Assembly (NCBI GenBank): GCA_030834045.1
Contig: JAURFZ010000017.1
Coordinates: 1-15,305, forward strand
Direction: 5' to 3'
Length of the DNA stretch: 15,305 bases
Source: Burkholderiales bacterium
Lineage (GTDB): Bacteria; Pseudomonadota; Gammaproteobacteria; Burkholderiales; Burkholderiaceae_A
The position numbers and the translations under genes were made by a program. This document shows positions 7,164 to 14,277 of this stretch, piece by piece (position 1 is the stretch's first letter; every line of letters begins with the position of its first letter). The notes beneath the pieces were generated by a model that ran no database searches, was not told the origin of the DNA, and worked only from the letters and a program-made list of their open reading frames with translations.

Positions 7164-8636
7164 GTGAGCAGTAACCTTGGACTGTCTCGAGCAACGAAAA
7201 TTGTTGCCACCCTCGGGCCCGCAAGCAGCAGCGCCGAGCAAATTAAGGCCTTGGTTGAGGCGGGCGTAGATGTCTTTCGCCTTAACTTTTCCCATGGCAC
7301 TGCCGATGAACATCGGGCCCGTGCGGCTAGCGTCCGTCAGGCAGCTGCCGACTGCGGACGTGACATTGCCATTCTTGCCGACCTTCAGGGCCCAAAGATT
7401 CGGGTGGGTAAGTTTAAAAATGGAAAAGAGACGTTGCAGTCGGGTCAGGCCTTTCGTCTTATGGTTCACTGCCCCGAGGGCGATGCAACACAGGTTGGCC
7501 TCGACTACCCCGAGCTTGTGAACGACGTGAAGGCAGGCGACACGCTTTTGCTCAACGATGGGCTTATTTCCATGCGGGTCGAGTCTGTCCATTCCGAGGC
7601 CATTCATTGCATCGTCATCGAGGGGGGCGTTCTTTCGGATCGCAAAGGGATCAATCGACAGGGCGGCGGGCTTTCGGCCCCCGCGCTTACCGATAAAGAT
7701 AAGGCTGATATGCAGGTTGCAGCGGCCATCGAGGCCGATTACCTGGCGGTGTCTTTCCCTAAGTCTGCAGCCGATATGCACGAGGCGCAGCGGCTGCTTG
7801 ATGCCTTGGGTTCTAAGGCTCAGACCATTGCTAAAATTGAACGTGTCGAGGCCATTGAGAATCTCGAAGAAATTATTCAGGCATCCAAGGGCCTTATGGT
7901 GGCAAGGGGTGACTTGGCTGTGGAGGTTGGCGATGCAGCGGTTCCAAGCCTTCAGAAGAAAATGATTCGTATGGCGCGTGAGGCTAACCGGCTCACCATT
8001 ACGGCTACCCAAATGATGGAGTCCATGATTAGCTCGCCTGTGCCGACGCGTGCTGAGGTCTCCGATGTTGCCAACGCCGTGCTCGACGGCACCGACGCCG
8101 TTATGCTCAGCGCAGAGACTGCGGCAGGGGCCTACCCGGTTCGCACCGTGCAGTCGATGGTCCGAATCTGCATCGAGGCCGAAAAGTTTGCCGAGCGAAC
8201 TCTCGACACCGAATTTCTTAACCGTACTTTTAAGCGAATCGATCAGTCCATTGCTATGGCAAGCCTATTTACCGCGCGCCATCTAAACGTGAAGGCCTTG
8301 GTCGCCCTTACGCAATCGGGATCGACGGCATTGTGGATGTCCCGGTTGAATGCGGGTGTACCCATTTATGCCTTAACTCCCGAGGAGACGAGCAGGCGCC
8401 GTATGGCGCTTTACCGGGACGTTGAGCCCCTAATGTTCGATTTTCAGGCGTCCGACCGTGAGGCCTTGCTTTCGGCTGCCGAGCAGAGGTTGGTGGATGC
8501 GGGGGTTGTACAGCCAGGTGACCTCGTCATCATCACCATGGGAGACCCCATTGGTCAGACGGGAGGCACCAATTCTTTGAAGATTGTTCAAATTAGTGCG
8601 CAACCGTCCTCGAGCTTTTCCAAGCATAATCATTAG
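7164..8636 (+). CDS. pyk: Pyruvate kinase
   Basis: Last ATP-yielding step of glycolysis: phosphoenolpyruvate plus ADP to pyruvate plus ATP. The 490-residue protein carries TKIVATLGPAS (11-21), FRLNFSHG (38-45), LADLQGPKIRVG (71-82), LAVSFPK (194-200), the catalytic-lysine segment IAKIERVEA (222-230), MVARGDLAVE (245-254) and the pyruvate kinase loop ending TDAVMLSAETAAGAYP (310-325); a C-terminal regulatory domain follows. Start is GTG 7164: AAGGGG lies 8 bases upstream and an in-frame TAA at 7149-7151 rules out earlier starts. The nearby ATG at 7159 is out of frame and meets TGA after two codons. Length and the SFPK motif are nearer to the PykA type than to fructose-bisphosphate-activated PykF, but the subtype is not certain. 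It sits between pgk and fba, 24 bases before the latter. Confidence 0.96.
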   Translation: MSSNLGLSRATKIVATLGPASSSAEQIKALVEAGVDVFRLNFSHGTADEHRARAASVRQAAADCGRDIAILADLQGPKIRVGKFKNGKETLQSGQAFRLMVHCPEGDATQVGLDYPELVNDVKAGDTLLLNDGLISMRVESVHSEAIHCIVIEGGVLSDRKGINRQGGGLSAPALTDKDKADMQVAAAIEADYLAVSFPKSAADMHEAQRLLDALGSKAQTIAKIERVEAIENLEEIIQASKGLMVARGDLAVEVGDAAVPSLQKKMIRMAREANRLTITATQMMESMISSPVPTRAEVSDVANAVLDGTDAVMLSAETAAGAYPVRTVQSMVRICIEAEKFAERTLDTEFLNRTFKRIDQSIAMASLFTARHLNVKALVALTQSGSTALWMSRLNAGVPIYALTPEETSRRRMALYRDVEPLMFDFQASDREALLSAAEQRLVDAGVVQPGDLVIITMGDPIGQTGGTNSLKIVQISAQPSSSFSKHNH

Positions 8637-8660
8637 TCCGTTTTATATGGGGTTTGTGTC

Positions 8661-9725
8661 ATGCCTTTAGTTTCACTTCGACAAGTCTTGGATCATGCCG
8701 CGGAGAACCAGTATGGGGTTCCCGCTTTTAATGTTAATAATCTCGAGCAGGTTCAGGCCATCATGGCAGCCGCTCATGAGGTGGATTCGCCGGTCATCAT
8801 GCAGGCCAGTGCTGGTGCCCGCCGGTATGCAGGTGAAGACTTTCTAAAGCACCTTATTCTCGCGGCATTCGAGGCCTACCCCAAGGTTCCCGTCGTTATG
8901 CATCAAGATCATGGTCAGAGCCCCGAGGTCTGCCAAGGTGCAATTGCACTTGGGTTCTCAAGTGTGATGATGGATGGTTCCCTTGAGGCCGATGGCAAGA
9001 CCATCGCAAGTTACGACTACAACGTTCAGGTCACCTCTCAGGTGGTTGCAATGGCCCACAAGCTTGGCGTCTCTGTGGAGGGTGAACTTGGATGCCTTGG
9101 CTCACTTGAGACCATGAAGGGCGACAAGGAGGACGGCCATGGCACCGATTCCACCATGACTCGTGAGCAGCTTCTTACTGACCCCGAGCAGGCTGCCGAT
9201 TTTGTGAAGCGCACTCAGCTCGATGCTCTGGCCATTGCAATCGGAACCAGTCATGGCGCCTATAAGTTTTCGCGCAAGCCCACGGGCGATATTCTGGCTA
9301 TCAACCGAATTAAGGAAATTCACCAGCGCATTCCAACCACCCATCTGGTCATGCACGGATCGTCCTCGGTCCCTCAAGATCTTCTTGAAGAAATCCGCCA
9401 ATTCGGCGGGGACATGAAGGAAACCTACGGCGTACCCGTTGAAGAAATTCAAGAGGCTATCAAGCATGGCGTACGCAAAATTAATATCGATACCGATATT
9501 CGTCTCGCCATGACGGCTGCCATGCGACGCTTCATGGCCGAGAACCCTTCGCACTTTGATCCTAGAGATTTTTTAAAGCCGGCCCGAGAAGCAGCTAAGA
9601 AGATATGCAAGGCTCGCTACCAAGAGTTTGGTTGCGCCGGACAGGGCAGTAAAATTCGTCCGCTTGGTCTTTCGGTTATGGCAGGTCACTACGCCGAGGG
9701 CGCTTTAAGCCAGCGCGTTCAGTAG
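8661..9725 (+). CDS. fba: Fructose-bisphosphate aldolase, class II (Calvin-cycle type)
   Basis: Zinc-dependent aldol cleavage or condensation linking fructose 1,6-bisphosphate with glyceraldehyde 3-phosphate and dihydroxyacetone phosphate. The 354-residue product has the length and motifs of the CbbA-like class II branch: PAFNVNNLEQ (21-30), MHQDHGQSPE (80-89) with catalytic Asp83 and zinc ligand His84, VEGELGCLG (139-147), GTSHGAYKF (195-203) with His198, MHGSSSVP (231-238) with His232, and KINIDTDIRLAM (273-284). Start ATG 8661 is preceded by GGGG at 8649-8652. Its stop TAG shares its G with the GTG start of purC (TAGTG), so the two are probably translationally coupled. With no phosphofructokinase in view, a gluconeogenic role is plausible but this is inference. 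Confidence 0.96.
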   Translation: MPLVSLRQVLDHAAENQYGVPAFNVNNLEQVQAIMAAAHEVDSPVIMQASAGARRYAGEDFLKHLILAAFEAYPKVPVVMHQDHGQSPEVCQGAIALGFSSVMMDGSLEADGKTIASYDYNVQVTSQVVAMAHKLGVSVEGELGCLGSLETMKGDKEDGHGTDSTMTREQLLTDPEQAADFVKRTQLDALAIAIGTSHGAYKFSRKPTGDILAINRIKEIHQRIPTTHLVMHGSSSVPQDLLEEIRQFGGDMKETYGVPVEEIQEAIKHGVRKINIDTDIRLAMTAAMRRFMAENPSHFDPRDFLKPAREAAKKICKARYQEFGCAGQGSKIRPLGLSVMAGHYAEGALSQRVQ

Positions 9726-11113
9726 TGCTGCAAAGTCATATCCAGTCGCTTCCTCTGCTTGGGCGGGGGAAGGTACGTGACCTTTACGCCGTGGGTGACG
9801 ACCAGCTACTTATGGTGGCAACCGATCGTCTTTCGGCCTTCGATGTTGTACTGGGCCAGCCCATTCCCGATAAGGGCATTATTCTGAATAGGCTCTCGGA
9901 GTTCTGGTTTGCTCGGCTCGGCGCAATCGTTCCCAATCACTTAACGGGCGTTGACCCCGAGACGGTGGTAGCAAGTAACGAGGTCGATCAGGTCCGGGGC
10001 AGGGCAGTTGTTGTCAAACGCTTAAAGCCGGTTTTGGTTGAGGCTGTTGTTCGTGGCTATTTAATTGGGGGGGGCTGGAAGGATTACCAGGGGAGTGGCA
10101 GTGTCTGTGGAATTGAGCTTCCAAAAGGTTTAAAGCAGGCAAGCAGGTTGCCTGAGCCCATCTTCACACCGGCGCGCAAGGCCGAGATGGGCGAGCATGA
10201 CGAGAACATCAGCTTTGAACAAATGGCGGGTCAAATTGGTCAGTCGCTAGCAGAAAAAATTCGTTCAATAAGCCTGCAGCTGTACCAAGAGGCGGCTGAC
10301 TACGCAGTGTCGCAAGGTATTCTTATTGCTGACACCAAGTTTGAGTTTGGTCTGGATGCCCAGGGTGAACTGCATCTTATGGACGAGGTGCTCACCGCGG
10401 ACTCCTCGCGATTCTGGCCTGCAGATGCCTACGCCGAGGGCCTGAGCCCACCAAGTTTTGATAAGCAGTACGTGCGCGATTACCTAGAGACGCTCGACTG
10501 GAACAAGCAGGCTCCCGCCCCATGGCTTCCCGAGATTGTTGTTGAGAAGACTGCACAGAAATACCGTGAGGCGCTCTTTCGACTTGCTGGGGTGCGTATG
10601 CCTATTGTTGGCGTTGTCATGGGCTCCCAGTCTGACTGGGAGGTCATGCGCCATGCCGTTGAGATACTCGATCAGTTTGGCCTTCCTCATGAGGCCCGCG
10701 TGGTCTCAGCCCACAGAATGCCTGATGAGCTCTACCGTTATGCGGAGTCTGCTCGGGCGCGCGGCCTTGTAGGTCTGATTGCAGGCGCAGGTGGGGCTGC
10801 TCACCTGCCCGGAATGCTCGCCGCGAAAACCACCGTACCCGTGTTCGGAGTTCCTGTTCCCTCTAAGTATCTTCGTGGAGAAGACTCGCTTTATTCCATT
10901 GTGCAAATGCCCAAGGGCATTCCAGTGGCTACATTTGCAATTGGCGAGGCGGGTGCGGCCAATGCGGCCCTGCATCTTATTGCGGGCCTAACCCGCGACG
11001 ATCCTTTGCTTCACCAGCGCCTTCAAGAGTTTCGAGAGCGTCAGACCCAACAGGCCGAGTCCATGAATGCGAACCTTGGACGTTCGCAGGCCGAGCTCAA
11101 GCCCGAGCCCTAG
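9725..11113 (+). CDS. purC-purE: Bifunctional SAICAR synthetase / N5-CAIR mutase (PurC-PurE fusion)
   Basis: One uninterrupted 462-residue frame joins two consecutive purine enzymes. Residues 1-291 are phosphoribosylaminoimidazole-succinocarboxamide synthase: GRGKVRDLYAVGDD (13-26), TDRLSAFD (33-40), RGYLIGGGWKDY (110-121), IADTKFEFG (201-209) and DEVLTADSSRFW (220-231). Residues 292-462 are a class I PurE: GVVMGSQSDWEVM (296-308), SAHRMP (328-333) with the catalytic His, AGAGGAAHLPGM (353-364) and SIVQMPKGIPVATFAIG (391-407). The PurC end (EALFRLAG) is followed by only Val-Arg before the Met of PurE. PurE makes CAIR and PurC consumes it. Start GTG 9725 overlaps the fba stop by one base with no Shine-Dalgarno sequence; the N-terminus matches separate PurC proteins. 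PurC and PurE are usually separate genes in this order; a fusion in the same domain order is known as animal PAICS, whose carboxylase is class II. A base-call error removing a purC stop is the main alternative. Confidence 0.93.
   Translation: MLQSHIQSLPLLGRGKVRDLYAVGDDQLLMVATDRLSAFDVVLGQPIPDKGIILNRLSEFWFARLGAIVPNHLTGVDPETVVASNEVDQVRGRAVVVKRLKPVLVEAVVRGYLIGGGWKDYQGSGSVCGIELPKGLKQASRLPEPIFTPARKAEMGEHDENISFEQMAGQIGQSLAEKIRSISLQLYQEAADYAVSQGILIADTKFEFGLDAQGELHLMDEVLTADSSRFWPADAYAEGLSPPSFDKQYVRDYLETLDWNKQAPAPWLPEIVVEKTAQKYREALFRLAGVRMPIVGVVMGSQSDWEVMRHAVEILDQFGLPHEARVVSAHRMPDELYRYAESARARGLVGLIAGAGGAAHLPGMLAAKTTVPVFGVPVPSKYLRGEDSLYSIVQMPKGIPVATFAIGEAGAANAALHLIAGLTRDDPLLHQRLQEFRERQTQQAESMNANLGRSQAELKPEP
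10589..10600 (+). promoter_or_regulatory. Possible internal ribosome site and start for the PurE part
   Basis: Within the fused gene, GGGG (10589-10592) lies 5 bases before ATG 10598-10600, exactly where a separate PurE would begin. It may be the leftover start of an ancestral purE and could still allow a free 171-residue PurE to be made. The match is short and could be chance. Confidence 0.3.
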
Positions 11114-11125
11114 AGCCCGTTTTTT

Positions 11126-12223
11126 ATGGTTTCTGTAAGCCCGGTTATTGGTCTTCTTGGTGGAGGCCAGCTTGGCCGCATGATGATTCAGGCCGCGCAC
11201 CGGCTGGGCCTTCGGGTGGTGGTGCTAGACCCCGACCCCAAGGGGCCAGCAGCCCAGATCGCCGATGATGTTGTGGTGGGGGATTATGCAGACCGGGCAG
11301 CGCTTAGAGCCCTTGCTGAGCGCGCCCAGGTCTTCACCACCGAATTTGAAAATATTCCGTCGGAAAGTATTCGCTTCTTAGCCCAGTACGGGCCAACCTA
11401 TCCCGATGCCGCCTCGGTTGAGCTTGCACAAGACCGGCGAAAAGAGAAGACCCTCTTTACCAAGGCGGGCATACCTGTGGGCCCCTACATTACGCTCAAC
11501 TCACTTAGCGACTTCGAGATCGTCAAGCGTTCGCACTTTCCAGCCATTCTGAAAACAGCGCAGCTTGGATACGACGGTAAGGGGCAGCTGATCGTGAATA
11601 GTCTGGATGAGCTGAGTCACGCCTTTCAAGAACTTGGGTCGGTGCCGTGTGTTCTGGAGAAAAAACTTTCGCTCAAGGCAGAGATTTCTGTTGTTATCGC
11701 CCGTAATTCGCAGGGTCATGTGGCTGTCTTTCCCGCTGCGCAGAACGAGCATCGTGACGGCATTCTTCATACCAGTGAGGTTCCTGTCACTCTGCCGCAG
11801 AATGTTGTTCAGCAGGCTGAACAGCACGTAAAGACGCTTGCGCTCAAGCTTGGGTACGTGGGTGTGCTTGCGCTTGAGTTTTTCTGGGTGGAAGACCTGG
11901 GCTTGCTTGCCAATGAGATGGCGCCGAGACCTCACAACAGTGGGCACTACACCATGGATGCCTGCCCGACCAGCCAGTTCGAGCAGCAGGCCCGTATCTG
12001 CGCCCATATTCCCTTAGGCCCAACGCGCCTGCAGTTTGCCTGCCGCATGACCAATCTTCTTGGTGACCTCTGGTTTCCTGATGGACCTTATAAACCCATG
12101 CGGGAGCCCGACTGGACTCAGCTTGTTCCACCAGGCAAGGCCTGGCTTCATCTTTATGGGAAAACGGAGCCAAGGCTGGGACGAAAAATGGGTCACATCA
12201 CCCAGAAGCTTGGTGATGCGTGA
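11126..12223 (+). CDS. purK: 5-(carboxyamino)imidazole ribonucleotide synthase (N5-CAIR synthetase)
   Basis: ATP-grasp enzyme that converts AIR, bicarbonate and ATP to N5-CAIR, the substrate of the class I PurE encoded just upstream. The 365-residue product shows the N-terminal PurK signature GLLGGGQLGRMM (9-20) and VVVLDPDP (31-38), TTEFENIP (71-78), the ATP-grasp loop QLGYDGKGQ (146-154), EFFWV (251-255), and NEMAPRPHNSGHYTMDAC (263-280). Start ATG 11126 lies 12 bases after the purC-purE stop and lacks a strong Shine-Dalgarno sequence; a T6 run precedes it. It overlaps sua5 by 8 bases. Its presence supports a bacterial two-step AIR carboxylation (PurK plus class I PurE) rather than the direct carboxylation by animal-type class II PurE. 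Confidence 0.96.
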   Translation: MVSVSPVIGLLGGGQLGRMMIQAAHRLGLRVVVLDPDPKGPAAQIADDVVVGDYADRAALRALAERAQVFTTEFENIPSESIRFLAQYGPTYPDAASVELAQDRRKEKTLFTKAGIPVGPYITLNSLSDFEIVKRSHFPAILKTAQLGYDGKGQLIVNSLDELSHAFQELGSVPCVLEKKLSLKAEISVVIARNSQGHVAVFPAAQNEHRDGILHTSEVPVTLPQNVVQQAEQHVKTLALKLGYVGVLALEFFWVEDLGLLANEMAPRPHNSGHYTMDACPTSQFEQQARICAHIPLGPTRLQFACRMTNLLGDLWFPDGPYKPMREPDWTQLVPPGKAWLHLYGKTEPRLGRKMGHITQKLGDA

Positions 12224-13388
12224 GCTTGACTGCGGCCCTGCGCTCGACCCCTTCGATGCTCACGGCCGGCCAAAGCTCTCGGCCTGGACAGGCTCGTCAA
12301 CGGCAAGTGCAGTCAGCGAGGCCGCGAAGGCCCTAAGCCAAGGCTTTCTTGTTGCCTTCCCAACAGAGACTGTTTACGGGCTCGGTGCCGATGGGTTAAA
12401 TGCCGCTGCTATCGGGCGAATCTTTCAAGCTAAGGGGCGTCCCAAAGGGCATCCACTGATTCTTCACGCAGCCGATCTGCAGGGCGCTTTAAGGGTGTCC
12501 ACCCAATGGAGCCCTTTGGCCTTGGGCCTTGCGAATACCTTTTGGCCGGGCCCGCTTACGCTCATACTGAAAAAGTCGGACCTTGTTCCATTGGAAGTGA
12601 CTGGCGGTCAGGACTCCGTCGGAATTCGCGTACCCGATCAGGAGGTTGCACGACGTATGCTGCTTGCTTTTGCAGCGCAAGGCTCGGGTCTCGTTGCCGC
12701 ACCGTCTGCCAATCGCTTTGGCGGCGTCAGTCCGACCCGAGCAAGCGACGTGCTTACGGGGCTTGGCCCCTTTTTGCAGGCAGAAGACTGTCTTTTGAAG
12801 GCGGGCGACTGCCCGCTTGGGCTTGAGAGCACCATTGTGGACTGCCGTGACTCGGTGCCTAGGCTCCTGCGACCAGGGGGCTTGTCGCGCGAAAGGCTTA
12901 ACGCATGGCTTAAAGCCAACGGGTTTTCTCTGCTTCAAACGCCATCGACGCAGGGGGAAGAGCTGCGTGTCTCGGGAAGCCTTGACTCCCACTATGCACC
13001 TCGGTGTCCTTTACTTATCTGGACTCGTGCGCAAATTGAAGCTTTTGTTCGGTCAGAAAATGCATTGGCAGACCATGGCCTGGCTGCATTAGCATCCGTC
13101 AACGTACTGAACCGGGTTGGGAGTTTGAAGCTAGGCCTTCTTCTTCTTGAGGCTCGGGCGCCGTGGGCTTCATTTTTCGTATCGTCAGACTCCGCAAGGC
13201 CTCCCATGTTCAGCATGGATTTGCAGGTTCTAGCGCCGGAACCCGAAGCCTATGCTAGACAGTTTTATCGCTGTCTGAATGACTGGGACGGCAAGGGGGT
13301 AGAGCTGATTCTGGTTGAACGCCCCCCGCAGACTGCTGCCTGGGAGGCCATTTGGGACAGGCTTCGAAGGGCTGCTTCTAAAAGGTAA
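12216..13388 (+). CDS. sua5: L-threonylcarbamoyladenylate synthase, Sua5 type
   Basis: Makes threonylcarbamoyl-AMP from threonine, bicarbonate and ATP, the first step of tRNA t6A37 formation in the cytosol. The chosen start, ATG 12216, overlaps the purK stop by 8 bases, has AGAAG 7 bases upstream, and gives 390 residues. The open frame reaches back to 12060, but that part is read within purK and has no family similarity. A GTG at 12213 is a minor alternative. The YrdC domain spans about 35-235: FPTETVYGLGAD (48-59), KGRPKGHPL (73-81), APSANRFGGVSPT (162-174) and LGLESTIVD (201-209). The linker has SHYAP (258-262), and residues 263-390 form the Sua5 C-terminal domain, which separates it from the short TsaC type. 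It is somewhat longer than typical Sua5 (about 330-350), mainly through roughly 30 extra N-terminal residues. Its 3' end overlaps the convergent HIT/GNAT gene by 11 bases. Confidence 0.93.
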   Translation: MRELDCGPALDPFDAHGRPKLSAWTGSSTASAVSEAAKALSQGFLVAFPTETVYGLGADGLNAAAIGRIFQAKGRPKGHPLILHAADLQGALRVSTQWSPLALGLANTFWPGPLTLILKKSDLVPLEVTGGQDSVGIRVPDQEVARRMLLAFAAQGSGLVAAPSANRFGGVSPTRASDVLTGLGPFLQAEDCLLKAGDCPLGLESTIVDCRDSVPRLLRPGGLSRERLNAWLKANGFSLLQTPSTQGEELRVSGSLDSHYAPRCPLLIWTRAQIEAFVRSENALADHGLAALASVNVLNRVGSLKLGLLLLEARAPWASFFVSSDSARPPMFSMDLQVLAPEPEAYARQFYRCLNDWDGKGVELILVERPPQTAAWEAIWDRLRRAASKR

Positions 13389-14268
13389 GGCTCATGCGGC
13401 GGTGGGCTATTTCGCACTCCATGAACTCCTCGCCTTCGGCCATGAACCCGAGTTGCTCATAAAAGCCAAGGGCGTGAAGTTGGCCGTGAAGATAGACAGA
13501 GGAAAAGTTAAGCCGCTGCGCCTCTTTGAGAAGGGCGCGAACAAGAAAACGGCCCAGGCCTTTTTGACGGTGCCCCTTTGCAACTGAGACACGCCCGAGG
13601 CGTCCGTCGGGCGCAAGCCTGCCAGTTCCTAGGGCTACATTATTCGCTGCAATTACAACATGCCGACTCATGCTGTCAAAGCTATCGAACTCTTCCTCTT
13701 CGGAAACTGATTGCTCCTCAACAAAAACCACCCTTCGCAACGGGGTCGCCAGGTCTTTAAGTTGCGTCCAGTCTGAAACGGCTAACAGGGCAGGCTCCGA
13801 CTCAGAAAGTTGAACTGCCGCCTCAGCAACGCCCGTGGCAGAAATGCCTTGCCACTGCAAAGGAGGACGCTCGGACCATGTTGATTCAGGCCACCAGGGG
13901 TCTGTCTTCCAGCGGGCAATGAAATGGAAGTGGAGGTGTGGAACCTTGTTGCCGAAACTTGCAATGTTTATTTTGTGAGGCTTATGCAGAGTGCGAATGC
14001 GAAGATCGGTCTCGTGCAGTGCCTGAATGAGGAGAAGCCGTTGCGTCTCGGTAAGCTCAGAAAGCTCCGCCACGTGGTGATTCCAAATAACGCGCGCGCA
14101 TCCGGGTAGCTCAATGTCGTCAATGGCAACCACCCGGAAGTCTTCGTGGTGTTGCAGCAGCCGACCGCCCACTTCCTCGCAGAAAACACAACCTTTGACA
14201 GGCTTAATTGGAACCTGTTGAAGTTGGCTTACATTCAGAAAGCCGGGACGACTCGAGGGGGCTGGCAT
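13378..14268 (-). CDS. HIT-domain protein fused to a GNAT acetyltransferase domain
   Basis: A single 296-residue frame with two recognisable domains. Residues 27-135 are a HIT (histidine triad) nucleotide hydrolase/transferase domain: a CVFC pair (27-30), DDIELPGCARVIWNHHV (50-66) and the triad segment VPHLHFHFIARW (109-120) with H111, H113 and H115. Betaproteobacterial HIT proteins of this kind are small stand-alone proteins related to dinucleoside polyphosphate hydrolases. After a linker (136-162), residues 163-296 are a GNAT N-acetyltransferase: VFVEEQSVSEEEEFD (181-195), GTGRLAPDGRLGRVSV (214-229), the acetyl-CoA loop RQKGLG (234-239), and HALGFYEQLGFMAEGEEF (265-282). Substrates of both domains are unknown. 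Start ATG 14268 lies 9 bases after the stop of the upstream sulfurtransferase, with AAGG only one base before it, so translation is probably coupled. Its last 11 bases overlap sua5 on the other strand. Confidence 0.88.
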   Translation of the reverse strand: MPAPSSRPGFLNVSQLQQVPIKPVKGCVFCEEVGGRLLQHHEDFRVVAIDDIELPGCARVIWNHHVAELSELTETQRLLLIQALHETDLRIRTLHKPHKINIASFGNKVPHLHFHFIARWKTDPWWPESTWSERPPLQWQGISATGVAEAAVQLSESEPALLAVSDWTQLKDLATPLRRVVFVEEQSVSEEEEFDSFDSMSRHVVIAANNVALGTGRLAPDGRLGRVSVAKGHRQKGLGRFLVRALLKEAQRLNFSSVYLHGQLHALGFYEQLGFMAEGEEFMECEIAHRRMSLTF

Positions 14269-14277
14269 GCCTTCATT

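Noticed and set aside
7137..8012. 291-codon open frame on the - strand opposite pyk
   Set aside because: No recognisable domain or plausible start signal, and it is fully opposite a strongly conserved gene; a codon-bias shadow. The same holds for - strand frames at 5693-6373 and 6322-6987.
12060..12215. N-terminal extension of sua5 inside purK
   Set aside because: It is read in another frame through the conserved purK C-terminus and has no Sua5 similarity; ATG 12216 with a short overlap fits better.
12392..13092. Open frames in other phases within sua5 (for example 12506-12826 on + and 12489-12992 on -)
   Set aside because: They lie wholly within the conserved YrdC/Sua5 coding frame and show no domain of their own.
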